This document shows, one piece after another, positions 12,698 to 26,030 of a stretch of 64,000 nt of DNA (positions are counted from its first letter, which is position 1; each line of letters opens with the position of its first letter). The translations under genes were made by a program, and so were the position numbers. Source of the DNA: Syngnathus acus (Eukaryota; Chordata; Actinopteri; Syngnathiformes; Syngnathidae); the NCBI RefSeq assembly GCF_901709675.1, contig NC_051100.1, positions 7,474,786-7,538,785 of the forward strand. The letters are read 5' to 3'. Under the pieces are notes generated by a model. That model worked only from the letters and a program-made list of their open reading frames with translations, had not been told where the DNA came from and did no database searches.

Positions 12698-15600
12698 CTG
12701 AAATGGAAAAGGACACAAATGCTGTGCAATTATGTTAATTGCTTGAAGAACCGGTGAATAACTCAACAATCAGATAATGGTCCCTGGAGTCTTTAAATGA
12801 AGTTGCTTCCTATTTGGATTTGACATTTAAAGTAGTTTGTCTCACTGTTAAATTAGCTGAAATTATTTTCTTGTCTTCCATTGTCCTGATTGTTTTCTGC
12901 CAGGAAAGAATATTAAACCAATTCTTTATCACCACAATTTGCGTAAAAGCATAAGCGCAGTGTGAGAGGTTGTGATTTGTTAGTTTGCAGAATGATGCAA
13001 AAATTACTGAAGTGTTATTCCGAATGAGCAAATATTGTTAAATTTGCCACATTTTAGTAAGTCTGTTTTGTTAGAAATTGATAGCTGTAATGTTTCAGAG
13101 CAGGAGGAACTGGTCGGTCACGAAGTTGAGTTTGCATTTAGAATCATTTCCGCCAATTACAACACATTTGGTCAACGCATTGTCATTTATTGCATCACTC
13201 ATAGGTTTTAAGTTGTTGTTTTTCAACTAATCTAGCATAGTTTGTGGTGGTGTGTTGATGTAATTGCACAAATTTGTATACCACCCATCCATTTTCTGTA
13301 CTGCTTGTTTATTTCCTGAAAAGTCATTTTTTTGAAGATGCAAGGATTCCGCTTGATGTAGGCGATAAGTAATTCAAATCACATCTTCTCTATTTTATGT
13401 AAAAGACCTTTGAGCTGAAGGCCATATGTTCTGTTGAAAGACGGAAATAGCAGTAAAATGTCAATCTGCTCTTTGACATTACTTTAAGTACAGTCAATAG
13501 GTGCCACACAAGCATTCATTGAAAAGTCTTTCTTCCTTAGAGGATCTGGTCGATTTATTTATAACCCAAAAAATGCTGCACTATAAAAAGTTAGGTGTTT
13601 GAGTTTTCATATTTAATTTTGAGTTTAATTAATTCACGCTCATCTTGACTGCAAATTTTTGTTTTGCAACTGCTTCCTCAGCAATGAGTGAATATTCGAT
13701 AGTCTATAAAGCAAATGTTTACTCACTTGGAGAGTCAAATACAATAAAAACAAAACAACACAACCATGCACTGTCGTGTGGGCTGTTTTTATACACGGGT
13801 AAAATTTGGCTTCAAAACTGTAAAGTAGGTCATAATTAATTCTTTAGACAGGCATTGAGGTGCTAGGCTACAGTCTCCATGACCTTTAACAGGACAAGTG
13901 CTTATAGAAAATGGTTGGAAGACAGAGGCAATTGGATTAGGGATTAATTTCTGGACTGCGAGCTGCTACGTTTTCCCATGCATGAAGCACTCCGTGTGAG
14001 TACAATTTATTTTTGTCTGTCCCATAGTATGTACTTTTGTACAATAGTTATTTTGACTTGGCACAATGAAGAAAAAACAATCGTTTGTATCTACCTTGCA
14101 TGGATCAGGGTTCCCTTTTAAGCAGCGATAGACATCTGTTTCTCTGAAGGGACAGTGTCGATATCCTCCATCTTCCTTTGACAATCTTGGAATGGTCATC
14201 ATGGGTCGAACAATCCCAGGCTTTGTCTGAGTGATTCAGCAGACATAATAAGAGAGATGAGCTTCTTTCCAAATGAATTCTCGTGCAATTAAATTTCCAA
14301 ACAAGGACTACAATTGAGAAAACATTGAATGCCTTTACCTTTTTAGAGTCCATTAGTCTTTTTTCAACACTTCCAGATGGATGCATGCTGCTTGAAGACG
14401 CCTGATGACAACGTGAAAGAAAAATTATCTACGTAGGGGCGTATAATACTGTGGCAGGGTTTTTTGGGGGTTTTTTCTTTCTCATCCTGGATTTTCCACC
14501 TCCAGTAATGTGTCCTTTCTTAGCATATGCTACACTCATTTACAGTATGTTATTGTACAGTAGATGATAATTAAAATTTTAAATGAAGGTTGAAAACTGA
14601 AGGATAAAAATTGCAGTTGCACTTACATATTTGGTTTCACGTCCCAACGATTTGGCAGATTTGTTCTGGAAACACAACAAAGACAAAACTAATTGATTAG
14701 TACACCACAGACAGGTCGTCATCCATAAGAAAGAAATAACGAAAGAAAGAAAGAGAGAAAGAAAGAAAGAAAGAAGAAGAATTTTTGTGCCTCTTTCGCA
14801 AGTTGCCATCTCTCAGTTGAAAGACTGCAGAGTGATCTTAGACTTGTGAACCTTTTGATCAATAATGAACAGATGGCTTCAATCATCATCCTGATGATTT
14901 CTCACTTCAAATTCACTTTTATCTTATTATTTCATTAGGGAACATTTCCTCAATCGAATTACTTTTCCGCTTTATCCTGTTTTCACTTGAGAATTTCAGC
15001 TGTAACTATTTTATTCAGTGTTTTGCCCAGAGCTTTCAAATGTGGTTACTTACACAAGTTTAAATAGCAATAAATATAAACAAATATCTTTGGGAATCGA
15101 TTTTGTCCAATCAGTCAATCTAAGTTTACAAGAGTAAACCAACACTGCTCTCTTGACAAGCTGCTTCTGTCTTTCTGAAGCCATAGTCGACAATTTGCTC
15201 TTCGTACCTGCAGTGATTTTACATTTCAGATAAAGCACCTTGCTTTACCAATATCCGTTGCATTTTGCTTCTGGCATATATTGAAATGAAAATGTTCATC
15301 CTATCTCCTGAAACGATCCTGATAAGTGATACTGCCGATCTGTATTCTGATGTGAAATCACTTTACTGTCAAGATTATCATCTCACCACAACGGAGTCAG
15401 TAAGGATGAGCGCTGATGCTTTTTATCGTTAAGAGGCATTAGAGAGAATGGGAAAAGGGGAACTCACTGTACCCGTAAACCGCCGTCTGTCACCAACGCC
15501 TTGGTCGCCCTTTTGTTCTAAAACGGAGCAAAATTAACATCTGTAATTAACAAAGTAGCACCGTGAGAGTTACTAAATGATTGTGCTGCACCCACTTGTG

Positions 15601-16622
15601 GATTGGAATCTGCCAATATTTCATCAATGGTAGCATACAATTCCTCCGACTGCTGCCGGAGCTGAGCAGGTGAGCACATCTGATGAACACACAAAGAAAG
15701 ACTTAAGGTTTTATCTCAATTATATGATATCCATGGCATAAATGTTCAGTGATCAATGCACAAATACCTCGGCATGAGTGTCTCCATGAGACTGATCTCC
15801 TCTTTTCAAGATGTTCTCACTCTGCACCTGTTCATCTATTATCTGTGAATATGAAGCACAGTGGATGCCAACAGACTGTAATCATCTGTAAGTGATTATC
15901 CTTAGACCCCCCACACACCATTCCTGCACAATTTGCATATATACAATCTGCATTTACTTAATAGTTATCTCCTTGTGCCTTGGATGTATAAGTACTGTAC
16001 AGCGCTAAAACATCAGATGATCAGTAACAGCGTAATGATGTGCTTTGATATAATTGCAGGAGGTGAAGGTACCTGCTGATCCAAGAGAAGGGTGTTTGTA
16101 GGGATTGCAGCAAGTGATTTGTAGCTTGACTTAATCTTGTAAGGCTTCAGCATGCCGAGTGGGAAGAACACGCATGAATATGAATTAATTCACAGTTCAG
16201 CTGAATGATCATATAGGACAGTCATCATCTTTATCTGTCATTGCTCCAGGATACACGCAACCTTTCAGTCATTTGGACGGACGCCAACGACTCGAGTGTG
16301 ATTGTTGCTCAATAAATATTCTCCTGGGAGTGCTGGTGAAATTGAAAAGCTGAGGACAGAGAATTGGCTCTTAATGGATGTCCAACATAGAGTGGATCAT
16401 GTAAAAAGTCCACACAGCTCTGTTCAAACGCCAGATTTTGTGACGGGAAAAAGCAGGTCCTCTTTATTTGCTATTGATATGAATGTAACAGGGGAGAAAA
16501 ATATTTTCAGCAGTGGAAATAAATAAACATAAGATTGTGTTTGTGCACAAGTGTGTGCACTCTCTTATTGTTGGGGATGTGGCTGTGTTTGGTTAACAGC
16601 AAAACAGAAGGAGCTGCAGGGT

Positions 16623-16660
<38 letters not shown>

Positions 16661-19193
16661 TGTGTTGACAACAGTTCCCTGCATTCTTCACATCTGTAAG
16701 AACCAAAGCGACTAAACAGAATCTTACAAATATAAAAAAAAAAAAAAACACTTGAAATGTTCTAAAAGCAAGTGAGAAATGCATTATTGTCCAACGTTGA
16801 ATACAACATTGCTCAAGAACAACGAAAGAACACAATGACGCATGGTCGTAGCAGTATCAGGCTTTCAAATAAATTGTAACCACACATGCTGATTCTAAAA
16901 AAATAATGCCACCCTTCACACTTTTAGTTTGAAAACTTGTGGGCATGTGAAGCCCTTTGAGACAGACATTTTTGTGCTATATAAATAAATTTGACTTGAC
17001 ACTTTTGACTTGACTTTTCATGAATGTCACGTCTATGAAACATGACTGAAAACATGGTGGAAAAATATGAAAAAAATCATCTCAGCATACACTTTTCTCG
17101 TGTCTTCAAAGGGAATTGTTATTATTCACAATCAATATTTCTCTGAACGACATATCTTTGTAAAAATGGAATTTTGTCTGGTCTATGTCGACTATTCAGC
17201 CGTAGCCAATATTTTGACTGCATGTCTGTATATATCAATCGAGTGAAAGCCGAGTCAAAGAACAGCATGTATCCTTGAGCGTGTTCAAGGAGTGCACGTG
17301 GCAAACAGAGTGGCTACCTTTCTTTTTTTACCCTCCCTGTCACTGCAGTCTGATATTCCACTCCCCGGCCTCGGGGAGGGCGTGGAGCGCAGAGAGAAGG
17401 AAGGGGACGGCGTGAGGTCTCGAAATAGCGTGGCGGGAGAGGGCGTTGGCGTGGGAGAGCCGATGGGCGAGGACCACCCGGAAAAAGAGACGGGTGTGTA
17501 GCGAGACGGTGTCAGGTTGGGTGCTTTGGGGAGAGAAGGGAGAGCTGGTGATGTAGTGCCGCTGGCTGAGAGGGAATGTGATGGAGAAGACAAGGGGGAG
17601 CAGGGGGAAGGGGATCGCAGTCGCTCAGAGAGCACACGAAGCTTTGACAGGGAAGAATTTGACCGCCGACTTTTCTCCACCGGTTGCTGCACAAGTGTAG
17701 GATGAATGCACTCTCCTTTACTGCTGAGGTACATGTGAGCAAAACTGGGCTTTTGCTCAGGACGCTTGAACACATAAGAGTGCTGCAGTGATATTTCTTT
17801 GTAGCTCAGTGGAACATCTTTGAGTTTTGAGCACAACCTCAGTGGTGGGTCTCTCGATACCACGCTGCTTTCTAACCGCGGCGGTGAAATAACCTGCTCC
17901 CACTTTGGCACGTTTCTTGGGCGAATCTCCCCTGAGCATCTTTTAACTGGAGTGCGAGGCCTACTGTGCTCATTAGGCAACTCAGATGGGTGGCTTGGAA
18001 CAGACCTAATAGGCTCCCTGTGTGCAAAGGTTTGACTATCTAAGGATGTACATGATGAGAACGGAGATGAAAACTCCAGGGGAATGGAGGCCACACTGGA
18101 AGCCGCTGAACATGCTTTGCAGAAAGTGAGGGTCACCGGGTTAACAGGCCAGCAGGGGGTGTAGGGCCTCCGGAGGGAAGCAGACAGAACAGGGAGACGG
18201 CCTTTCCTCAAGATGGCTGTCAGGAGGGAGAGTCTGGTGAGGGGAGGCCGGTGCCGAAAAGAAGGGGACTGCGGACAGATTGAAGAAGCCAGACTGTCGC
18301 AGGAAGAGAAACAGGACTGAGCGATGTGAAACAGACTGGAGCCCGGGGCAAGAGCATGCTTTCTGATCTGAACCACAGCAGGGGAGAAGACGCCAGAGCG
18401 CACCGACGAGCAGGGGGAAACAGTGCGGCTGAGGGAAGTAGGAGAACCAACAGAGGAAAGCGGCATGGCGGGCCAGCACTTGTCTCTGTCCCAGCTTTCT
18501 GACAGGATGGACTCTCTGGATGAAGCCAGCGTGGGGGACACGTGCGCCGAGCATGTGGCACTCATCGTAGGAGGCTTCTCGGAAGAGTAACCTGAGCTAA
18601 CCTCAACACGTCCAGCGGAATCGTGACCCCACTGCTGGGAAAGGCTCTGGTGTTTATTCGCAGTTGTCTCCATGGAGGCAGTGCCGCTGTGTTTGAGTGT
18701 ATTTTCAGACTGGCCACCCAGTGACGTGGAGGCTTGGGAGCAGCTCACTTGGGCCAGTGGAGACTGCAGCAGAATAAAAAGTGGATTGACAGTTCCTTAA
18801 TGAGGGCTGTGAACAAATTTTTACATTCAATTTGGTCAAAGTTGGTTCAAGCATTAACTTGGTTTACATTACATTACAAGACTAAAGATAGGACTATGAC
18901 ATGTTGAGACTTCATCCACCCATTTATCCGAACGCATTTACATTTTGTGTCATAAACTGTCAAAAGTTTGGACTTTAATCTTATATTAAAGCTGTACAAG
19001 TTTTGAATTATTATATACAGCACGTTCTTTATAACACAGTCTTGTACTGAGGGAGCTCTCTTACCTTATTTATCTTTGTTTCAATTCCCTCTCCGCTCTC
19101 CAGTGATTCTTTGATGAAGATTATCTCCGCTGTTAAAATCTTGCCATCCGACATTGTCTCGCCGCTTGTCTTCTCATAGGAACCAGCTAAGTT
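12494..19193 (-). CDS. mlip: MLIP, muscular LMNA-interacting protein (5' end not located)
   Basis: Minus-strand coding exons, all phase 0 with GT-AG borders: 19193-19065, 18763-17318, 16144-16073, 15842-15768, 15679-15596, 15517-15473, 14665-14627, 14401-14339, 14226-14095 and a probable last exon 12697-12494. Matches to human MLIP by memory: ILTAEIIFIKES (human LFKAEYVLIVDS); LTRLSLLTAILR in the 482-codon Ser/Pro-rich exon; SSYKSLAAIPTNTLLLDQ; PAQLRQQSEELYATIDE; LGRETKY; TKPGIVRP. MLIP is a largely disordered, alternatively spliced vertebrate protein of muscle nuclei, the sarcolemma and PML bodies that binds lamin A/C. The first coding exon is uncertain. An internal ATG at 19154-19152 with A at -3 (ACAATGTC) could start a short form; otherwise exons upstream, possibly the PDZ block, supply the N-terminus. 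The acceptor of the 16144 exon could instead be at 16135. Confidence 0.88.
14728..14780. repeat. GAAA-type microsatellite in mlip intron
   Basis: Polypurine GAAA repeats with GAGA and GAAG interruptions, about 60 bases upstream (in mlip sense) of the small LGRETKY exon. Confidence 0.85.
16627..16665. repeat. (TG)n microsatellite in mlip intron
   Basis: A nearly pure TG tract ending in GCGCGTGTGT, within the intron between the mlip exons at 16144-16073 and 18763-17318. A short poly-A lies about 70 bases further on. Confidence 0.9.
16943..17015. repeat. Teleost retroelement tail (AAGCCCTTTGAGAC...TATATAAATAAA)
   Basis: The wording GAAGCCCTTTGAGACAGACA followed by GTGCTATATAAATAAATTTG is typical of the 3' end of a widespread fish retroelement. 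It ends in a TTGACTTGAC tandem tail, as expected for retroposition. Only the tail is present. Confidence 0.55.
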
Positions 19194-20276
19194 CTGACAG
19201 GAGAAATGCAAAGAGAAACTGAGAGGGTGAAATATGAGAAAAGCCTGAGTTGAACTTCAGCGAGTCCACGAGCTTGGGGGGGGGTGCTCTGTGTCAAGGC
19301 ACCACATGTCCCACACATATAATTCACATGTACTCAAATATGTCATGCTGATGCGGGGCAAGGACGTCCCCCGCGGGTGCATAAATTAGCAATGTGTCGA
19401 AGTCAATTTGAAGTATTTTGGAATCAACAAAAGCATTTTTATCTCTTAATTGTATGTAATCAAAATGATCTCTTTACTCTGTTGTATTTGTATAAATTGT
19501 TGGGCAATTCATAATCCAAATGCATAAACAGCATCCATACAGAAAGGGAGAAAAGTCAGAGTGAAGGAGACAGCAAAGTGATCTCTAAAGTTTGGTTGGG
19601 AGCATTTCCCAGTCACCGAGTTTAAATGAAACATTTGTTTACAAAAGTTGTCAAGTAAACACAGACAGCACACAGTTTATTATTGGGCGTCAAGAATTTT
19701 TATGACCGTCTGTAAAAGGTTAAAGTTCATTCATTTTGATCTGCCGGAGGAAATTGCCAATTTGTTTTAAATTCCATTTGTCAACATTAGAAAACAAAAA
19801 TACCAGAGACTGGTGGAGTCCTCCTTCCTAGTTTAGTAAAAAGCTCAATCTTACAAACACTTTGATTTTGAACATTTAGTACTGTGGTGACAAAGTGCTT
19901 TCATCCCATTTCATATTTAAGATTCATTTGCATGTCTTGTTTTTAGGAGGAAAAGTGGCAGTGGTGTTACTATCCCTTTCAACATTAACATTCAATAACA
20001 TTCGAAAATTATAAACATAAACTTGCAAGAAATTGCATTTGAAAAAGTACCTTCAAGATTATTTTAATGCTATTTTAAACAAATAGTCGGGATTAAAGTG
20101 CAACATTTTCTCTAATATGACTCGGGGGGATTATATAACAACACAAGTGCCAAATAATTATGTTTATGCCCCAGGGAATTAATCTTTTTCCAAGATATTT
20201 ATTTATTTTTGGCCTACATTGCTGGTTTGCTTCTACCGTTAATCTTTTCTGACAACATTCACGCTAAGTGGGCTTC

Positions 20277-20295
20277 TATATATATATATATATAT
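20277..20295. repeat. (TA)n tract
   Basis: A pure TA dinucleotide run of about 19 bases. Confidence 0.85.
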
Positions 20296-20596
20296 GTGAA
20301 ATGACACCGAAATGACAACCCTGCATTTAATTAATCAATGAGGGCACTGTCTTTTTATAGACACACAACAGTTGAGGCGGGCGATGTGACATTTTTATCC
20401 TGGGAAAATAATCCACGGATGAAGTAGCTTTTAATAAATGATATCTTGACAGACTGTGTGTCAAAAGCAAAGCCATTTCAAGCCCCCCAAAAACATCTAC
20501 AGTATTTAGCGTCATCATAATGTAAACTAAATGAAACAAGAATCACAAGAAATTGCAAAAATATTCACACAGGTGCTGCGTATTATGTATCATTAT

Positions 20597-20640
20597 CATT
20601 ATTATTATTATTAGTAGTAGTAGTAGTAGTAGTAGTATTA
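20597..20640. repeat. Compound (ATT)n(AGT)n trinucleotide microsatellite
   Basis: An ATT run passes directly into a longer AGT run. Confidence 0.9.
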
Positions 20641-21459
20641 TGTGTTTACTTATATTATACGTCATGCTCTCATAGTAATTGCATTGTGTATCTTTGATGA
20701 CACACATAAAATGCAATGTATGCATTATTTTATATATTTTTCTTTTAAATGGTTTGATTTCAGCACGACAATATAGTGGTCCCAAAGGTTTTGGGAGATT
20801 TTTTCCCCACCAAGGACCCAGATTTTTTGCAGAATGGCAACCATTCAGTCCTTACATATATTACGCATCGAGCATAATTCAATGGAAATTTAAAAGGCCA
20901 CATTTGCATTTTTTTTAAAGATCACTCAGCATCTTGGGCATTTCATCATCATGCGTAATAATTAGCTGTTGACTCCTTCTCATATAACCAATTTGCAATC
21001 CTTCCTCTGGCAGTGAAAAGTACGAACTAGGTAGCCACCTGTTTCATTGATGTGTCAGGTTTACATAACCCCATCAAATCATTTCTGCTCACTTTACAAA
21101 TGTCCAAAATCAGAGCGGCAACAGGTTTGAATTTACGTTATTTGGTCATTTCATGAAGTGCTGTCTCAAAGCAAAGCATTTTAAGATCTGTAATGTTGTA
21201 GACTGCTTCTATTCATTTATGTTCACGAGTGTTTTGATTTTGTCTGTTCAATAACTGTTTATCCTGTTCGGCCCATGACCAATGGACTGCTTGGTTTTGC
21301 CCCCTGTAGGTTTGATTTTGATACCCAGGTAGTCTCAGCATGGGGTGCTGAGCAGCGAGCGAGTGATGTCAACCTCCCCACTGAGACGATCTTTGAAGTC
21401 GTATATGCAGCCAGTAAACTGGTGTTGGACATTAGAGGCAATCAGTTTACCAGAACCCC

Positions 21460-22050
21460 CATTCACTATATTATTTGGTGTTCTACTCACTCCTAATAGC
21501 ACATTTAACTCTTGCAGACCTAGCAAGACAAACGGGGTCGGTATCACCTGCAAATTATTTGTTTGGCCATTTCCAAAGATGATAATTTTGGAGTTTGTGT
21601 GTTCTCACTGTGAAACACCTCCAATAGTCCAAAAGAGTTGTTGAATGAATTTGATATGAAAGCTCTAATTGACAGGTAGTCAGTACAGGTGCTGTGTCCC
21701 GCTTTTCACTTGTTGCACACGTTTTTAACTGAAAATAGACAAAAGCATTCATATGCCGTCTTTGAAAGTTTCTATACTGGTTTGACGGTTGAGGTACCTT
21801 TAGGTATGGAGCAGCATTTCCATGCCAGAAACTTGTGGGTCCCTTAAGGCAATGTTATATGTTTGATCCTGATAGGGAGCCAGTGAAGAGGATAAAAGAT
21901 GGAATACAGTATATTCATACCTCCTCATTGTCTTTAGGACTCGGGCAATGTTTTTGAATGTACTGAAGTCAAGAAAGAGACTTGCTAGAGAAGCAATTTG
22001 CAAAAATTAAGCCCATAGGAGAGACAAAAACATGAACCAATTTCAGAGCG
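21460..22050. repeat. Probable degenerate interspersed element
   Basis: The phrases GATAGGGAGCCAGTGAAGAG (about 21877-21896) and TAGGACTCGGGCAATGTTTT resemble a long, common teleost repeat that I know in the form 'GGGAAGCCAGTGTAG ... GCAATGTTTTTGA'. Alignment by eye is partial, so the borders are approximate. Confidence 0.35.
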
Positions 22051-25000
22051 GGAGAGAGTGGGACTAAGTTTTATAATACACCTTAGCTCTTGAATTTAAT
22101 TCTAAATGTAGCAATTGCACTCTGAGATGTGTTGATTTCAATGTAAAATGTTAAGGGATTGTCTGGGTAACTTAGCCTCAATATTATTGGGGAAAATATG
22201 TCATTATCAAAGACGGTCTTTCTGCTCAGTGTCAGTGTCACTGGAGGGGCATTCATGGGCGTGCCCCTCCAAATTAGTCGCTGTGCCTCCCTACCCTACA
22301 CCCTGCAGTGCCACCCTCTTGATTATATCCTTTTTAATCTGTGATGATCTCTTTATTTCAAGAACTACCATTGAAATGAAAAACAGAATCAAAACCAAAT
22401 TGAAATACGATAAGGCACATTGCAGTGTCTCTAGTGATTTCTGAGACTTGTCTGAAATGCATGATCATCAAACAGGAAGGAGTTGTTTGATCCAAATTTC
22501 TTCCTGGAGTGCTTTAAGATTAGGGTTCACATTGATGAACAAGTGCTACTTGCATATTTAAAGATGAAGCACTGAGATGTTCTGCAAGGATTACAGAGGA
22601 TAAGAGTCATTTTTAAAACGCAGTCAATATCATTCAATCCTTACGTAATTATGGAGGAAAGTGCACTGCATTAATATGAATAACAAAAAAAAATCTGAAT
22701 CTGTGTCTTGTTAAGGTTAATAGTAATGTGGTATGTGGGGAGCATAATGTATGTACATAAGGAACTATATACTGTGCAGAAATTACACCGTTTGCCATTT
22801 TTAATTGTGGGGACATGTCGAGTATGGGTGGTTAATTTATAGTCTTCCAAGGTTATTTCGGATGTAATTGCAGCTATTATGCAAACAATGTAAGCGTGCT
22901 ATTCATTGCATGTTACTAAACCATCTGGCCTAAATAATATAACGCTTGGGCACATATAGAGATGAAGAACCAGCCACAGCCACATGCACACCTTCACTAA
23001 GCACTAATCGACTCCACGCTGCCCGAACACCATCAGCGACTGTAATGTAACTTAATAATATTTAATCAAATTTAGTAAGGTTGCTTTGTAGTTTTTCATT
23101 CAGGCACGCATTCAAAATCAGTCCCTAACCGAATGAACCGTCAATAAAATTGTGTCTTTTCATTATAATTAACCTTTAAACATAATTGTTTCTATTACAA
23201 TATGATTAATATACTGTACTGGATTTGCATGTTGATGGAGAAGACAGTAAAACACAGTCACCTGACCTATAAGCTTTCAGTGCACTATTTAAAGCACAAA
23301 TATTCATGTTGAATATTTTAGGTGAGATCCTTGTTAGTAAATTAGCCAGATTACACAAAGCAAAATATTTATATTAAAATGACATTTTGTGGAGGGATTG
23401 CACAATATGCCAAGAAAGAACCCACAATTCGCAACAAAAACACATATTCCTGTCTTGATCATTAAATACAACTTGTTGCTAGTTTATAAGTAACCTAAAC
23501 TAATAGCAGGTAGATTAGCCCCACAACTAGGCTCACCATAGGGTACTGGAAATTTTGGATAATTCTAAGGATCCCTGTCTGACAGAATATATTACTGGTA
23601 GTAAGTATTCTTATATGGCATTGAAGGTATGATGCCCCGAAGGTTTTTTTTTTTTTTTCTACACAGGTCTGAATCCCGGGTGGCAGCCCTGCTCCCAGCA
23701 CATGTAATTTATTCTAGTCAGACAAAGTGGTCAACAGGAGCCTCAAAAAGAGACGTGCTGTGTTTTAAAGATGAATTAGTGTTTCCATGAAAGAGAGGAC
23801 AGCCCTTGACATTGCAAATCAATTCTTTTAGAAATATCATTAATAATTTACTACTTTTTTTGAAAGCTTCTGATGGATATTCAAAAGTTAACTAACTTGG
23901 AGCTAAGGGAATCAACACAACAAAGACAGTCAAAAGCTGCAGAAGTAAAGCCAATAACGTGTCTGTGCCTGAGCGTTATGTAATGACAGTGATGCGAGTA
24001 TCAATCCTGTGAAGAGGAAAACTGGCAACACCATCCTTTTTATTGTAGAATGCTTGCCACATACTGTTGCTTCAGGTATTGTAATATTATATGTCAAGAA
24101 AGGCAGCCTTCTCAAAGTCAAAGTCCAAACATGAAAGTTTCAAAACATCACACATTGCTTTTGAATGTGTGCAGTTTTGATCTGACAAACATTGTAATAC
24201 AGTATGTGTTTCAATTCTGTTTCAACCGGCAAGCCATCTCGGGGGAGTTTGTGCTCTGCCATCAAATGACTAAAATAAAAAATAAAAAAAACAACATCAC
24301 AGTACCTTTTAACTTGAAATTGTGCAGCAATCTGTAGCAAACACATCCGCTCAAAAACAACGACCTTTGATTATATCGGACAAGGTGCTTTAACTTCAAA
24401 TGGTTATGTCAAAGACAGAACAGAACATCATGAATGAAATCCAAAAAGGTTGTTGTTGCAAAAGTCTAATTGGTGCATATTTATTTTTAGCTCCTTTATG
24501 TGCGGTTTTAAATACATATATTTAAATACAGCGGTGAATGACATCCACTGTTATCCCAACAACCCACATTACCCCTAAGGGCAGAAAAATTAAACAAGTT
24601 CTCCAGAGCATGTTTAATTGGCTGCAGATGAGGATCAACAAATAATTGAACACCACCATAAGAACATGTTTATAATGTCCTCAGTAGTCAAAGCAGAGAA
24701 AGTTGATACGACAAAAACTAAAAAGTATTTCCTACTTGTCCGGCAGAGCTCTCTTGAACATTTGATAGTGCCGAGTGTGGCATAGGTCATGCCGTCCCCA
24801 TAGATCACATGTCCTTCTAGATGCCGGATCTCCCGTGCTATGTCACCTCATGTGCGCCAGAAGACCCTCAGCTATTTTTTTGAGGCATGTCAGGCCTCCT
24901 CCAAAGACTAAATTCACAACACTTCCATCATTTCCTTAAGCTGACCACACTCCATGAGACACTCCGAAATAGTCACCTACTGGAAAGTGAAAGCTGTCGT

Positions 25001-25904
25001 GCCAAATAAATAACAATAGTAATAATAACCTGTAAATATTGTTGGCATTTTAATCCAAAGAATTGTGCATATGAGCTTTCATGCCAAACAAACATTTTAA
25101 ATATAAGCAAAACCTGCTAACAGATGGATTATTCACACAAGATTTTTTATTTTTTTTTTAAAAAGTTTATCACACTAATTAAAAATATTTCTAGTGATAA
25201 TATAAGGTGAAAATGAGGTTGCAATATTACAAGAAAAAAAATCTTTTTTAAGAATACCTTCTGATTAGTAGGAAAAAATGTTATTTATTAAATGTATTAT
25301 TATTAATTGGCCGTTTCCCGAGCAACTGTGACCTCGTTTTTCACATTCCAAACAACGCAATAATAATCAGAATACCTTGTTTTTAGACTGCATATGACAT
25401 ATATTGTAAAAAAAAATGTGCGTTGATTTCCACTTGAATGCTGTAACATCTCTGTGACTCATGTTCATTTTAAGCTTCTCCCTTGAGCACAATTCTCTCT
25501 GTAAACAATAAATTGTCAGATCTCCTCGTAAGCTCCTGCTGTGATTTGTGTTGTGCACGTAATAGCATAAAGTGTCGGGTGTGTCTCAGGAAAGCTTTTA
25601 ATTACAGGCCGAGACAACCCGTCCCTCTAGCGTAGATAGGAAGTGCAAATATAGCAGAGCTCCAACTGCTCCGATAACACTGCAGCTACAGTACAGACCA
25701 AATAACATGCTACACAACAACAATCTTTGAAATAAATTCTGAAACACAAACTTCAACAATTTAGTGCATATGTGATGGTAACAAGCACCACTGCTCTGAT
25801 AAGAAGGTCGACGTATCCAACAATATTCCTAATACTGCTTGTCCTCAGGAGGGTCATGAGTAAGCAGCAGTCAATCTTAGCTGATTGAAATTGAAAGTGC
25901 AGGT

Positions 25905-26030
25905 TACACCATGGTTCCCAGCCAATCACACGGCACATACAGATAAACAATCATTCATGCCTGAGGACCATTCAGAATTTAAAATTAATCTAATGCATGA
26001 TTTGGGAATGTGGGGGCAAGGCAGATTAGC
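25905..26030. repeat. Degenerate copy of the 10.4-kb dispersed repeat
   Basis: Shares, in the same order as 10395-10670, CCAATCACACGGCACATACA, GATAAACAATCATTCA, and CTAATGCATGATTTGGGAAT then GTGGGGGCAAG. A third short fragment is at 30611-30650 (AGAAACCGGAATGTCCAGAG), and the upper part of the element recurs near 61386-61455. Confidence 0.65.

Noticed and set aside
12487-12729. 80-codon minus-strand frame (MHSICVLFHFRRKACALK) over the mlip last exon
   Set aside because: It is in a different phase from the preceding mlip exon, and its start lies in the polypyrimidine tract of the acceptor.
15050-15238. Basic minus-strand frame (ASERQKQLVKRAVLV) as an extra mlip exon
   Set aside because: No convincing acceptor-donor pair in phase 0 and no match to MLIP; the flanking mlip exons already join in frame.
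17292-18035. Plus-strand open frames opposite the large mlip exon
   Set aside because: They mirror a long Ser/Pro-rich coding exon on the minus strand whose composition keeps the opposite strand open; no independent start, splice or family signal.
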